Assembly (NCBI RefSeq): GCF_015565955.1 | Contig: NZ_CP064760.1 | Location: 2,418,001-2,482,000 of the forward strand | Length of the DNA: 64,000 bases | Source: Microbacterium schleiferi | GTDB taxonomy: Bacteria > Actinomycetota > Actinomycetes > Actinomycetales > Microbacteriaceae | Reading direction: 5' to 3' | Shown: positions 30,840 to 39,203 of the stretch, piece by piece | How positions within the stretch are numbered: the first letter of the stretch is position 1 | How the letters are laid out: every line of letters starts with the position of its first letter | Program-made: the position numbers and the translations under genes | Notes under the pieces: model-generated | Told to the model about the DNA's origin: nothing | What the model saw: the letters and a program-made list of their open reading frames with translations, nothing else | The model's database searches: none

Positions 30840-31061
30840 GACCCCATTGTGAAGCAGTGCTACCGCGGTCGTGCGGCTCACCCCCGGTCGTAACGGCGCA
30901 CGCCGCCAGCGACACGCCGGCTGCGGATGCCCCGGGCCGGGGTGTCGCGCGAAGGCTGCGCCGTTGCAACCGCGGCGGGCGCGCCGACGGTGACGACGAT
31001 ATGCGTCGCGTGATGGAACAGTCCGGGGCGGGTTCGTGTTGACTTGTGGCGAGGAGGAACA

Positions 31062-31466
31062 ATGTCCTATCCCACCAAGAAGTCCGAGTCCGAGTGGCGC
31101 GCAGAACTCAGCGCCGACCAGTATGCCGTGCTGCGCGAAGCAGCGACGGAGCGTCCGTGGACCGGTGAGTTGCTCGACGAGAGCCGCGCCGGCTTCTACA
31201 CCTGCGCCGCCTGCGGCAACGAGTTGTTCAAGAGCGGCACGAAGTTCGATTCGCACTGCGGATGGCCGAGCTTCTACGAGTCTGTTCGCCCCGAGGCTGT
31301 CGAGCTCATCGAGGACCGTACCCACGGCATGGTGCGGACCGAGGTGCGGTGCGCGCAGTGCGGCTCCCACCTCGGACACGTCTTTCCCGACGGGTTCGGG
31401 ACACCGACGGGCGACCGCTACTGCATGAACTCGATCGCGCTGAGCTTCACACCCGAAGAGTCCTGA
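31062..31466 (+). CDS. msrB: Peptide-methionine (R)-S-oxide reductase
   Basis: A 134-residue MsrB that reduces methionine R-sulfoxide. Zinc is held by Cys48/Cys51 (TCAAC) and Cys97/Cys100 (RCAQC); the nucleophile is Cys121 in RYCMNSIAL, and Cys66 in HCGWPSF is the likely resolving residue. ATG at 31062 follows GAGGAGG. Full family length. It converges with the DMT gene. Confidence 0.96.
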   Translation: MSYPTKKSESEWRAELSADQYAVLREAATERPWTGELLDESRAGFYTCAACGNELFKSGTKFDSHCGWPSFYESVRPEAVELIEDRTHGMVRTEVRCAQCGSHLGHVFPDGFGTPTGDRYCMNSIALSFTPEES

Positions 31467-31478
31467 CCCGCCCCATCC

Positions 31479-32433
31479 TCACGCGCGCGCTCCCGGGCGC
31501 GTACGGGGCCACGGCACGACGACGATGGCCACGGATGCCACAGCGATGAGCGCGACCAGCACTTCGTGCGCGAGCCCAGGACTGGCGGGGGCCGGCCAGA
31601 CCGCATCCAGAACGAGGGCCGTCGCGAGCTGTCCGACGACAGACCCGAGCACCAGCAGGAGTACGCCGGTCCGGCGCACGAGGGCGGCCGACAACAGGAT
31701 GTAGCCGACCCCGAGCACGCCACCGGTGTAGGGCCACGGATCGCTCGGCCAGCTCTCGGGCATTCCCACGATCGCGACGTGAACGGCGGCGATCAGCACA
31801 AGCGCGATCGCCCCCCGAGGAAGTTGACCGCGGTTGCCGCGATCGCCGAGCCCGTCGCGCCGCGGAGGCGGCCGTTGGTGGCCTGCTGCCAGGCAACACC
31901 ACCCCCGCGAGAAGCGGCAGGAGCAGCATCCACCACGGCACGCCGGTGAGATTCCCACCTGTCACCGAGATGGCCACGGCCACCAGCGCGACGGCGCCTC
32001 CGACCACGCGTCGGATCGTCACCGGCACCACGCCTGACGGTCCGTAGCCGATCCGATCGATCACGATGCCGAAGACAATCTGGCCCGCGACGAATCCGAC
32101 GGTGAACAGCGACACACCGATGATGCCGGCGGTGATGCTCTGACTCGAGACCGTGAACGCTCCCGCGAGGCCACCGGCCAGCATCCACCACCGGATGCCG
32201 CCACCGCGGAGGCCCTGGCGGAGTGCGCGGAGTCCGCGCCGCCCAGCGGGGGTGAGGGCGGCGATCACGGCGATGAGCACGAGGCCTGACCCGAAAGAGA
32301 ACGCCGCGGCAAGAGTGCTGTCGTCGATGCGGTGACCGAGTTGTCCGTTGGCGCGCACCTGCAGTGCGGTCAGCGCGCCCACCGTGGCAGTACCGATGAG
32401 CCCGAGGGCCGTCGCTGCTCTGCCAGAGGTCAC
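31479..32433 (-). CDS. DMT transporter of YdcZ type (frame interrupted twice as sequenced)
   Basis: About 318 residues with two missing bases restored: a duplicated five-TM YdcZ (DUF606) protein. First half reads LGLIGTATVGALTALQVRAN through LVAVAISVTGGNLTGVPWWM; the frame breaks at a C5 run at 31902-31906, continues ATGSAIAATAVNFLGG, breaks at a C6 run at 31811-31816, and continues AIALVLIAAVHVAIVGMPES to LVALIAVASVAIVVVPW. Both breaks need one more base in a homopolymer. Predicted inner-membrane exporter, substrate unknown. Confidence 0.8.
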
Positions 32434-32472
32434 CGTTTCATTCTGCCCGTAGTCGGGAAGCTGCCCGATAGA

Positions 32473-32556
32473 TGGAGCCGACGACGGGACGTGACCCCGT
32501 AACCGCCCGATGACAACGTCAGGTCGGCATCCAATTACGGCACCTATGGGGTGTTC
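32473..32556 (-). pseudogene. Degenerate tRNA-Thr copy 1 (84-base tandem unit)
   Basis: One of two nearly identical 84-base units directly downstream of tRNA-Thr. The 3' half of the tRNA is kept (TCGGG anticodon strand, T-arm, acceptor GTCGGC and CCA), and the anticodon triplet TGT survives in an eight-base loop. The 5' acceptor strand and D-arm no longer pair, and the T-loop has C in place of conserved A58. It differs from copy 2 by one base. Confidence 0.75.
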
Positions 32557-32640
32557 TGGAGCCGACGACGGGACGTGAACCCGTAACCGCCCGATGACAA
32601 CGTCAGGTCGGCATCCAATTACGGCACCTATGGGGTGTTC
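32557..32640 (-). pseudogene. Degenerate tRNA-Thr copy 2 (84-base tandem unit)
   Basis: Second unit, abutting copy 1 and the CCA end of the intact tRNA-Thr. Same losses in acceptor 5' strand and D-arm as copy 1. The near identity of the two copies, compared with their divergence from the tRNA, means the unit decayed first and was duplicated later. Confidence 0.75.
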
Positions 32641-32716
32641 TGGAGCCGACGACGGGACTTGAACCCGTAACCGCCCGATTACAAGTCGGGTGCGCTACCA
32701 ATTGCGCCACGTCGGC
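32641..32716 (-). tRNA. tRNA-Thr(UGU)
   Basis: Complete cloverleaf on the minus strand: acceptor GCCGACG/CGTCGGC, D-arm GCGC/GCGC, anticodon stem CCCGA/TCGGG with loop CTTGTAA (anticodon TGT), T-arm ACGGG/CCCGT around TTCAAGT, and encoded CCA at 32641-32643. Confidence 0.95.
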
Positions 32717-32756
32717 AGAGCCCCCAGTCTATCGGGGCGCCGAGGTGCTCCCGGCG

Positions 32757-33707
32757 TCAGGGAGTGGGCGTCGGTGTGGGGCTGGGGGTCTGGTAGTACG
32801 CGTCGGAGTCGATCGTCAGCACGAACTGGGCGAACTCCTTCGGGTTGTCGAGTGCGCCCACGTAGACGGAGCCGTTGACCAGGACCAGGGGCGTGCCGGT
32901 GAGCTGCACGCCGTCAGTCTCGGGGATATCTTCCACCGCCCGCTCCGTGGCCTTTTTGGCCCACGAGAGGAAGTCGCCGTTTTCGATGCAGGCCCGCACG
33001 ACCTTGGGGTTCGAGACCCCGGATGCCTGCGCGATATCGGCCAGTTCGGTGTCGGAGTACCCGTCGGCGTCGACATCCGGCTGCTGGTTCAGCAGCGCGT
33101 TGTTGAAGGCGAAGAACGCATCGGAGGCGTGCGTGGCGACACAGGCGGATGCCGCTGCAGCACGCAGCGAGTACTTCGTGCCGTTGGACTTGGCCGTGAG
33201 CATCGCGACCGGGTAGTACGTGAGGCTGACCGCACCCTCGTCGACCCAGGTCGACAGCTGCGGCGCGTTGGCGAGCTGGAACTCAGCGGAGCCGGTGGAG
33301 AGGTAGTCGACGTAGACCCGGATCTCGATCTCGGGAGCATCCGTCGGCGCCGGCGTCGGATCGGCGGTCGCCGTCGGCGTGGTTCCGGCCTCGGTGGAGG
33401 TGCTGTCGTTGACACCCTCCTGCGCGATGACGACACCATCGACATCTGTCACAGCAAAACCGTCGGCCTTGGCCGCGGCGGGGGTCAGCGCCTGCGTTGA
33501 GGTCGTCGAGATGACCGCCCACGTGACGCACACAGCGACAACACCGACGACGGCGACGATTCCCACGCCGATGATCCCGGCACGGATGCGACGCGCGCGC
33601 GTCTGCTTCGCGTGAACTTTCTGCGCCTTCTCGCGGACCGCTTCGCGGCGGTCGCGCGCCTCGGGCGCCGCGGGCTGCTCGCCGCTGGGCGTCTGATCGC
33701 TCGACAT
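32757..33707 (-). CDS. Membrane-anchored DsbA-like protein lacking the CxxC motif
   Basis: A 316-residue thioredoxin-fold protein: basic cytoplasmic N-terminus, one transmembrane segment about residues 43-67, a Thr/Pro-rich linker, then a DsbA-type domain opening VYVDYLSTGSAEFQLANAP and containing the cis-Pro loop GTPLVLVNG and an inserted helical region. Where DsbA has its redox pair (DY-x-CPxC), this protein has Leu-Ser-Thr-Gly. Only two distant Cys occur outside the membrane segment (ASACVATHA, VRACIENG). Oxidase activity by the usual route is therefore unlikely. It ends in a Pro/Thr repeat tail. A 184-base gap to ppk2 holds short hairpins only. Confidence 0.82.
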   Translation of the reverse strand: MSSDQTPSGEQPAAPEARDRREAVREKAQKVHAKQTRARRIRAGIIGVGIVAVVGVVAVCVTWAVISTTSTQALTPAAAKADGFAVTDVDGVVIAQEGVNDSTSTEAGTTPTATADPTPAPTDAPEIEIRVYVDYLSTGSAEFQLANAPQLSTWVDEGAVSLTYYPVAMLTAKSNGTKYSLRAAAASACVATHASDAFFAFNNALLNQQPDVDADGYSDTELADIAQASGVSNPKVVRACIENGDFLSWAKKATERAVEDIPETDGVQLTGTPLVLVNGSVYVGALDNPKEFAQFVLTIDSDAYYQTPSPTPTPTP

Positions 33708-33891
33708 GAAACCTCTTCACAAACCAGGGGGTCGGGCTGTACCCGACAGGGGGCCGTAGCGTCGGCCGGGCATACCGCTCAGGTAACGGCCACCGCCCAC
33801 GATGGTAGCCAGAGAGCCTGGGAAAAGCCCAGACATGGCGCTATCGCGGATGTGACTTTCGCCGGAAGCGGGCGTCGTTCGACGCGCACGG

Positions 33892-34800
33892 CTACTCGTC
33901 GGCTTCCTCCTGCTTGCCGCGCATCACCAGCAGCGGGTCGGGAGTGCCCACGACCTCGAGGTCTTTGCCGTCGTAGTCGAACTGCCCGAGGAAGAACTTC
34001 ATGGCGTTGACACGAGCGCGCTTCTTGTCGTTGGAGCGGACGATCGTCCACGGCGCGTACTTCTTGTCGGTGCGACGGAACATCTCTTCTTTCGCGACCG
34101 TGTACTCAGCCCACTTGTTCAGCGACGCGATGTCCATCGGCGAGAGCTTCCAGCGCCGCACCGGGTCGAGCTGACGAAGCGCAAACCGCGTGCGCTGTTC
34201 GGTGCGCGAGACCGAGAACCAGAACTTCGTCAGATGGATGCCGGACTCGACCAGCATCCGTTCGAACGACGGCGTCTGCTCCATGAAGGTTTCGTATTCG
34301 TCATCCGAGCAGAACCCCATGACCCGCTCGACGCCGGCACGGTTGTACCAGGAGCGGTCGAACATGACGATCTCACCCGCGGTCGGGAAGTGTTGGATGT
34401 AGCGCTGGTAGTACCACTGGCCCTGTTCGCGATCGCTGGGCTTGGCAAGCGCCACGACACGCGCCGACCGGGGGTTGAGGTGCTCGGTGAAGCGCTTGAT
34501 CGTGCCGCCCTTACCGGCGGCGTCCCGACCTTCGAACAGGATGATGGCGCGGCCACCGGTGTCTTCGAGCCAGTACTGGAACTTCAGCAGCTCCACCTGC
34601 AGCCGGTACTTCTCGAGCTCATACTCATCGCGGCCCATCCGGTCGTCGTAGGGGTACCCCTCTTGCCAGGTGTAGACGGGGTTGCCCTCGGGATCGATGA
34701 GATCAGGATCCGGCGTGTGTCCATCGCGCACGGTGTAGCCGTTTTCGCGCAGGTACTCGATATAGGTCCGCATGTCTCCGTTCGGCACGTTCTCGAGCAT
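33892..34800 (-). CDS. ppk2: Polyphosphate kinase 2
   Basis: A 302-residue P-loop kinase that transfers phosphate between polyphosphate and nucleotides. Walker A in LFEGRDAAGKGGTIKRFTEH, the lid ALAKPSDREQGQWYYQRYIQ, Walker B MFDRSWYNRAGVERVMGFC and the conserved FSVSRTEQRTRF. Start is ATG at 34800 with ribosome site GGAGG seven bases away; longer upstream codons are not family-like. Length and motifs fit the one-domain class I PPK2. Confidence 0.94.
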   Translation of the reverse strand: MLENVPNGDMRTYIEYLRENGYTVRDGHTPDPDLIDPEGNPVYTWQEGYPYDDRMGRDEYELEKYRLQVELLKFQYWLEDTGGRAIILFEGRDAAGKGGTIKRFTEHLNPRSARVVALAKPSDREQGQWYYQRYIQHFPTAGEIVMFDRSWYNRAGVERVMGFCSDDEYETFMEQTPSFERMLVESGIHLTKFWFSVSRTEQRTRFALRQLDPVRRWKLSPMDIASLNKWAEYTVAKEEMFRRTDKKYAPWTIVRSNDKKRARVNAMKFFLGQFDYDGKDLEVVGTPDPLLVMRGKQEEADE

Positions 34801-34954
34801 GACAACCTCCACCGGCGCGGTCTGGATCGTGTACGCCGTGTTCGCATTCTCACCTACCGGCGTTCTTCGCACGAGACCTGACGCCACGGCAGCATGAACA
34901 TCCGATGACGATCGAGTCTGCCCTCCCCCGGATGCAGCGTGCGAGGCTGGAGCC

Positions 34955-35803
34955 ATGAGAATTGTGGTGACCGGCTCGACCGGAAAGCTCGGCAGTGTCG
35001 TCGTTCGTGAGCTGAGCGCAGCGGGGCACGAGGTGATCGGATTCGACATCGCCGGCCGTCCGCAGCCCGGCTTCCTACAGGTGGATCTCACCGACTACGG
35101 GCAGGTGATCGACGCCCTGGCAGGCCTCGGCGACCGAAACGACCGCGGGCTGGATGCCGTCGTCCACCTGGCGGCGATCCCGGCTCCCGGCATCCGCTCC
35201 GAGGTCGCCGTCTTCCACAACAACATGGCGGCGACGTTCAACGTGTTCTGGGCGAGCGTGAGGCTCGGCATCCGGCGCCTCGTCTACGCCTCCAGCGAGA
35301 CGGTGCTGGGTCTGCCCTTCGACGTTCCGCCGCCCTACGTCCCGGTCGACGAGGAATACGCGCCGCGCCCCGAGAGCGTCTACTCCCTGGTCAAGACGAT
35401 GGAGGAGAGGATGGCGCACGAGCTCGTGCGGTGGCATCCCGATCTGTCGATCACGGCGCTGCGGTTCTCGAACGTCATGGTGCCCGAGGACTACGCAGCT
35501 TTCCCCGGCTTCGACGAGGATGCGCGAGCCCGCAAGTGGAATCTGTGGGGCTACATCGACGCCCGTGACGGCGCTCAGGCCGTGGAGCGCGCGCTGCAGG
35601 TCGCTCCCCTCGGCTTCGAGCCTTACATCATCGCCGCGGCCGACACGGTGATGTCCCGGCCCAGCGCCGACCTGCTCGCGGAGGTGTTCCCCGACGTTGC
35701 GGTCACGCGCGAGGTGGAGCCGAACGAGACTCTCCTCTCGATCGAGAAGGCCACGCGGATGCTGGGCTATGCCCCCCAGCACTCGTGGCGCGATCACGCC
35801 TAA
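34955..35803 (+). CDS. NAD-dependent epimerase/dehydratase (extended SDR)
   Basis: A 282-residue Rossmann enzyme. Nucleotide-binding loop GSTGKLGSVV at residues 7-16, catalytic Ser region VYASSETVLG and Tyr-x-x-x-Lys in VYSLVKTMEE. Acidic residue after strand two (FDIAGRP) favours NAD. Substrate unknown, probably a nucleotide sugar or uronic acid. It is monocistronic, 151 bases from ppk2 on the other strand. Confidence 0.86.
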   Translation: MRIVVTGSTGKLGSVVVRELSAAGHEVIGFDIAGRPQPGFLQVDLTDYGQVIDALAGLGDRNDRGLDAVVHLAAIPAPGIRSEVAVFHNNMAATFNVFWASVRLGIRRLVYASSETVLGLPFDVPPPYVPVDEEYAPRPESVYSLVKTMEERMAHELVRWHPDLSITALRFSNVMVPEDYAAFPGFDEDARARKWNLWGYIDARDGAQAVERALQVAPLGFEPYIIAAADTVMSRPSADLLAEVFPDVAVTREVEPNETLLSIEKATRMLGYAPQHSWRDHA

Positions 35804-35949
35804 CCCGGCGCCGCTCCGACGCGCTGCATCCTCCCAGGTGGGGGTGGCATACTGAAAGGTGCGCCCGATGACGGGCGTGCGGGCCAAGCCCCCGCTCATC
35901 CTCACAACGGATCGTCCGGCACGTACCTGCCGGTGAAGGAGAAGAAGAA

Positions 35950-37056
35950 ATGGCGTCCGTCACCTTTGACAACGCAACCCGCCTCTACCCGGGCGGAACC
36001 CGTCCCGCTGTCGACAAGCTGAACCTCGAAGTGGGCGACGGTGAGTTCCTCGTCCTGGTCGGCCCCTCCGGCTGCGGAAAGTCCACCTCGCTGCGTATGC
36101 TCGCCGGCCTCGAAGAGGTCAACTCGGGCCACATCCGTATCGGCGATCGCGACGTCACCGACGTCCCGCCGAAGGATCGCGACATCGCGATGGTGTTCCA
36201 GAACTACGCCCTGTACCCGCACATGACCGTTGCCGAGAACATGGGCTTCGCCCTGAAGATCGCCGGTGTCAACAAGGATGAGCGCGCATCGCGCGTTCTC
36301 GAGGCCGCCAAGCTTCTCGACCTCGAGCCCTACCTCGACCGCAAGCCCAAGGCTCTCTCGGGTGGTCAGCGTCAGCGTGTCGCGATGGGTCGCGCCATCG
36401 TGCGTCAGCCGCAGGTGTTCCTCATGGACGAGCCGCTCTCGAACCTCGACGCCAAGCTGCGTGTGCAGACCCGTACCCAGATCGCTTCGCTTCAGCGGCG
36501 CCTGGGCGTCACGACCGTCTACGTCACGCACGACCAGACCGAGGCGCTGACGATGGGTGACCGCATCGCGGTGCTCAAGGACGGCATCCTGCAGCAGGTG
36601 GGCACCCCCCGCGACCTGTACGAGTCCCCGAAGAACATCTTCGTCGCCGGCTTCATCGGCTCCCCCGCCATGAACTTGTTCACCGTCGACACCGTTGAAG
36701 GCGGCGTGAACTTCGGTACGCACCTCGTTCCGGTCGAGCGCGCCGAACTGTCCAAGGCCAGCGGTACCGACGTCACCATCGGTGTGCGGCCCGAAGACAT
36801 CGAGGTCGCCCCCGCCGACGGAAAGGGTCTCTCGGTCGTCGTGGATCTCGTCGAGGAGCTTGGCGCGGACGGTTACCTGTACGGTCACGCCGACATCAAG
36901 GGCAAGCGCACGGATGTCGTTGCGCGCGTCGACGGCCGCAACCACCCGAACGCGGGCGAGACCGTCGTGCTGGCTCCGCTGCTGGACCACGTGCACCTGT
37001 TCGACGTCGAGTCGGGCGAGCGTCTCTCGGAGAAGGCCGTCGCCTCGGCTGCCTGA
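35950..37056 (+). CDS. ABC transporter ATPase, MalK/UgpC type
   Basis: A 368-residue sugar-uptake ATPase. Walker A GPSGCGKS at residues 38-45, Q-loop VFQNYALYPHMTV, signature LSGGQRQRVAMGRAIVRQP, Walker B VFLMDEPLSNLDAKLR, His switch VTHDQTEA, and a C-terminal regulatory TOBE domain with the IGVRPEDIEV segment. ATG follows GAAGGAG. No permease or binding-protein gene is adjacent; in actinobacteria such ATPases (MsiK type) serve several sugar transporters. Confidence 0.94.
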   Translation: MASVTFDNATRLYPGGTRPAVDKLNLEVGDGEFLVLVGPSGCGKSTSLRMLAGLEEVNSGHIRIGDRDVTDVPPKDRDIAMVFQNYALYPHMTVAENMGFALKIAGVNKDERASRVLEAAKLLDLEPYLDRKPKALSGGQRQRVAMGRAIVRQPQVFLMDEPLSNLDAKLRVQTRTQIASLQRRLGVTTVYVTHDQTEALTMGDRIAVLKDGILQQVGTPRDLYESPKNIFVAGFIGSPAMNLFTVDTVEGGVNFGTHLVPVERAELSKASGTDVTIGVRPEDIEVAPADGKGLSVVVDLVEELGADGYLYGHADIKGKRTDVVARVDGRNHPNAGETVVLAPLLDHVHLFDVESGERLSEKAVASAA

Positions 37057-37066
37057 TCCTCTGTTC

Positions 37067-37103
37067 GTGACGGCGCGGATGTCTTGGACGTCCGCGCCGT
37101 CAC
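37067..37103 (+). terminator. Hairpin after ABC ATPase gene
   Basis: Thirteen-base stem GTGACGGCGCGGA / TCCGCGCCGTCAC with an 11-base loop, 10 bases after the stop; no T-run follows. Confidence 0.6.
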
Positions 37104-37133
37104 GCGCGTAAGCCCCCGGATGCGGAGAAACGG

Positions 37134-38447
37134 ATGTCGTCCACCCAACTCTCGATCACCGCGAGCACCGTCGACCCTGGGCTGCTGACCCTGCCGTGGT
37201 CGGTGCCGCTGGTCGAATGGCCCTCGGAGGCGATCGTCTCCCTCCCCAAGGGCATCTCGCGCCACACGGTGCGATTCGCGAGTCTGTCGGGTCGGGTCAT
37301 CGCCGTGAAAGAGACGACGGAAGAGATGGCGCGGCGCGAGTACGACATGCTCGGCAACCTCGATCGACTGGACGCGCCGTGTGTCGAGCGGGTGGCCGTG
37401 ATCGCCGGACGCCGGGATGCCGAGGGTGAGCCGCTTCCCGCCGCCCTCGTCACCGCGCACCTGAAGTTCTCGCTGCCCTACCGGGCACTGTTCACCCAGG
37501 TACTGCGCCCCACGACCGCGACGCGCCTGGTCGATGCTCTCGCGGTGCTGCTGGTCCGCCTGCACAACGTCGGGTTCTTCTGGGGCGACGTCTCGCTGTC
37601 GAACACGTTGTTCCGTCGGGACGCGGGAGCGTTCGCCGCCTACCTCGTGGACGCCGAGACCGGAGAGCTGCACGAGAGCGGGCTGACCCCGGGCCAGCGC
37701 GAGCACGACCTCGACGTGGCTCGCACCAACATCGCTGGAGAGATCATGGATCTCGAAGCCGGCGGCCGCCTGGAGGGGGGTGTGGATGCCGTCGAGATCG
37801 CCGACGGCATCATGAGCGCCTACCGATCGCTGTGGCGTGAACTCACCGAGATCGAGACCTTCGAGGCGCGAGAAGCCTGGCGCATCACCGAGCGCGTCGA
37901 ACGCCTCAATGAACTCGGCTTCGACATCGGGGAGATGTCGATGCAGACCACCGGCGACGGAACGCGCGTGTCGATCCAGCCCAAGGTCGTGGATGCCGGG
38001 CACCACCAGCGGCGCCTCATCCGCCTGACCGGGCTCGATGTCGAAGAGAACCAAGCGCGGCGGCTGTTGAACGACCTCGACGAATTTCAGGCGCGCGGCT
38101 CGCGCGCGGGAGACGACGAGGAAATGGGCGCGCACGAGTGGCTCACCCGCGTGTTCGAGCCGGTCATCCGCGCCATCCCCTTCGACCTGCGCTCCAAGCT
38201 CGAACCCGCCGAGGTGTACCACCAGTTCCTCGAGCACCGGTGGTACATGTCACAGGCCCGGGGCCAGTCGGTTCCCGTCGCCGAAGCCGTCACGAGCTAC
38301 ATCGACGACGTGCTGCGATTCCGTCGCGACGAGGCGACGGTCATGGGACCGCCGACCGACACACTCGCGATCCCGATCGTGACCGATGCCGTCCCGCTCC
38401 CGCGCAACCCCTCGACGGGACCGACGGACTGGCGCGACCTCGTCTGA
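37134..38447 (+). CDS. DUF4032 protein with kinase-like N-terminal domain
   Basis: A 437-residue protein. The N-terminal half resembles a lipopolysaccharide-kinase fold: VIAVKETTEEMARREYDMLG (Lys and Glu of the nucleotide site), LLVRLHNVGFFWGDVSLSNT (HxxxxxxGDxxxxN-type catalytic loop) and AYLVDAETGEL (the DFG-like metal site). The DUF4032 domain follows (DLEAGGRLEGGVDAVEIADG onward). Function unknown; the motifs suggest an active phosphotransferase. It starts 77 bases after the ATPase gene. Confidence 0.85.
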   Translation: MSSTQLSITASTVDPGLLTLPWSVPLVEWPSEAIVSLPKGISRHTVRFASLSGRVIAVKETTEEMARREYDMLGNLDRLDAPCVERVAVIAGRRDAEGEPLPAALVTAHLKFSLPYRALFTQVLRPTTATRLVDALAVLLVRLHNVGFFWGDVSLSNTLFRRDAGAFAAYLVDAETGELHESGLTPGQREHDLDVARTNIAGEIMDLEAGGRLEGGVDAVEIADGIMSAYRSLWRELTEIETFEAREAWRITERVERLNELGFDIGEMSMQTTGDGTRVSIQPKVVDAGHHQRRLIRLTGLDVEENQARRLLNDLDEFQARGSRAGDDEEMGAHEWLTRVFEPVIRAIPFDLRSKLEPAEVYHQFLEHRWYMSQARGQSVPVAEAVTSYIDDVLRFRRDEATVMGPPTDTLAIPIVTDAVPLPRNPSTGPTDWRDLV

Positions 38448-38459
38448 GCGGCGCGGGGA

Positions 38460-39098
38460 TCAGTACCCGACGGTGAAGCGCTGCCGCACGTGCTGCGGGT
38501 TCTCGATCTCGTCGAGCACAGCGACGGCAAGGTCGGCACCCGAAATGTACGACTCGCCCTCGGCATCCGTCACGATGACGTCACCGCCCGTGCGGTAGGT
38601 ACCGGTACGCTCACCCGGGTTCCAGGCACCGAACCCGCCGGCGGGGTGGACGAAGAACCAGTCGCGTCCCGAGGTGTCAGCCTGCAGGTCGTCGAGAACG
38701 CCGATCGCCTCCTGCGCTTCGGGCTTGAACTCATCGGGGAATCCGCTGTCGATCACGCGCGGACCGCCGGGCGCGACGAGGCTCCCGCCCGCGCCCCCGA
38801 TGATGCCGATGCGCACATCGCCGGCAAGCACCGACAGGAGCTGGTCGATCGCGGGGCGGACCTTGCCGAGCATGTCTCCGCGACCAGGGATCGTCGAGAC
38901 GATCACATCGACGCCCTCCAGCTCGGCGACGAGGCCGGGAACGTCCAGGATGCTTCCCTCGATGTAGGTGGCGCCGTGGACGCGCTCCGTCGGAACCGAG
39001 CGGGCCACGGACACCACGGTGTGGCCGCGCTCGACAGCCTCCTTCACGATGTGCGAGCCGGCGTAGCCGGTACCTCCGAGTACGGCAATGCGTGCCAT
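38460..39098 (-). CDS. NAD(P)-binding oxidoreductase (atypical SDR, NmrA-like)
   Basis: A 212-residue Rossmann protein with ARIAVLGGTGYAGSHIVKEA at the N-terminus (GGTGYAG loop, residues 8-14) and SARS-type residues for NADPH. Later segments (DVRIGIIGGAGGSLVAPGG, WFFVHPAGGFGAWNPGERTG, YISGADLAVAVLDEIENPQH) match small NmrA-like reductases. The ATG at 39098 has GGAAGGAT close by. Substrate unknown. Confidence 0.85.
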   Translation of the reverse strand: MARIAVLGGTGYAGSHIVKEAVERGHTVVSVARSVPTERVHGATYIEGSILDVPGLVAELEGVDVIVSTIPGRGDMLGKVRPAIDQLLSVLAGDVRIGIIGGAGGSLVAPGGPRVIDSGFPDEFKPEAQEAIGVLDDLQADTSGRDWFFVHPAGGFGAWNPGERTGTYRTGGDVIVTDAEGESYISGADLAVAVLDEIENPQHVRQRFTVGY

Positions 39099-39203
39099 GG
39101 TGATCCTTCCTCGATGCGTGCAGAGCGGGCCGTGCGCCGAACAAGGCGCGGCAACCGCTCTTCTATCTTGGTGCGCCGCGAGACCGCCCGGGTGAGCGGC
39201 ACC

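Noticed and set aside
32473..32716. Phage or integrative-element attachment at tRNA-Thr
   Set aside because: The repeats carry tRNA-like 3' ends, but no integrase or foreign genes lie nearby, and the units are decayed tRNA copies, not att sites.
35902..38237. Long open frames antisense to the ABC ATPase and DUF4032 genes
   Set aside because: Same codon-bias effect; composition and lack of motifs argue against coding.
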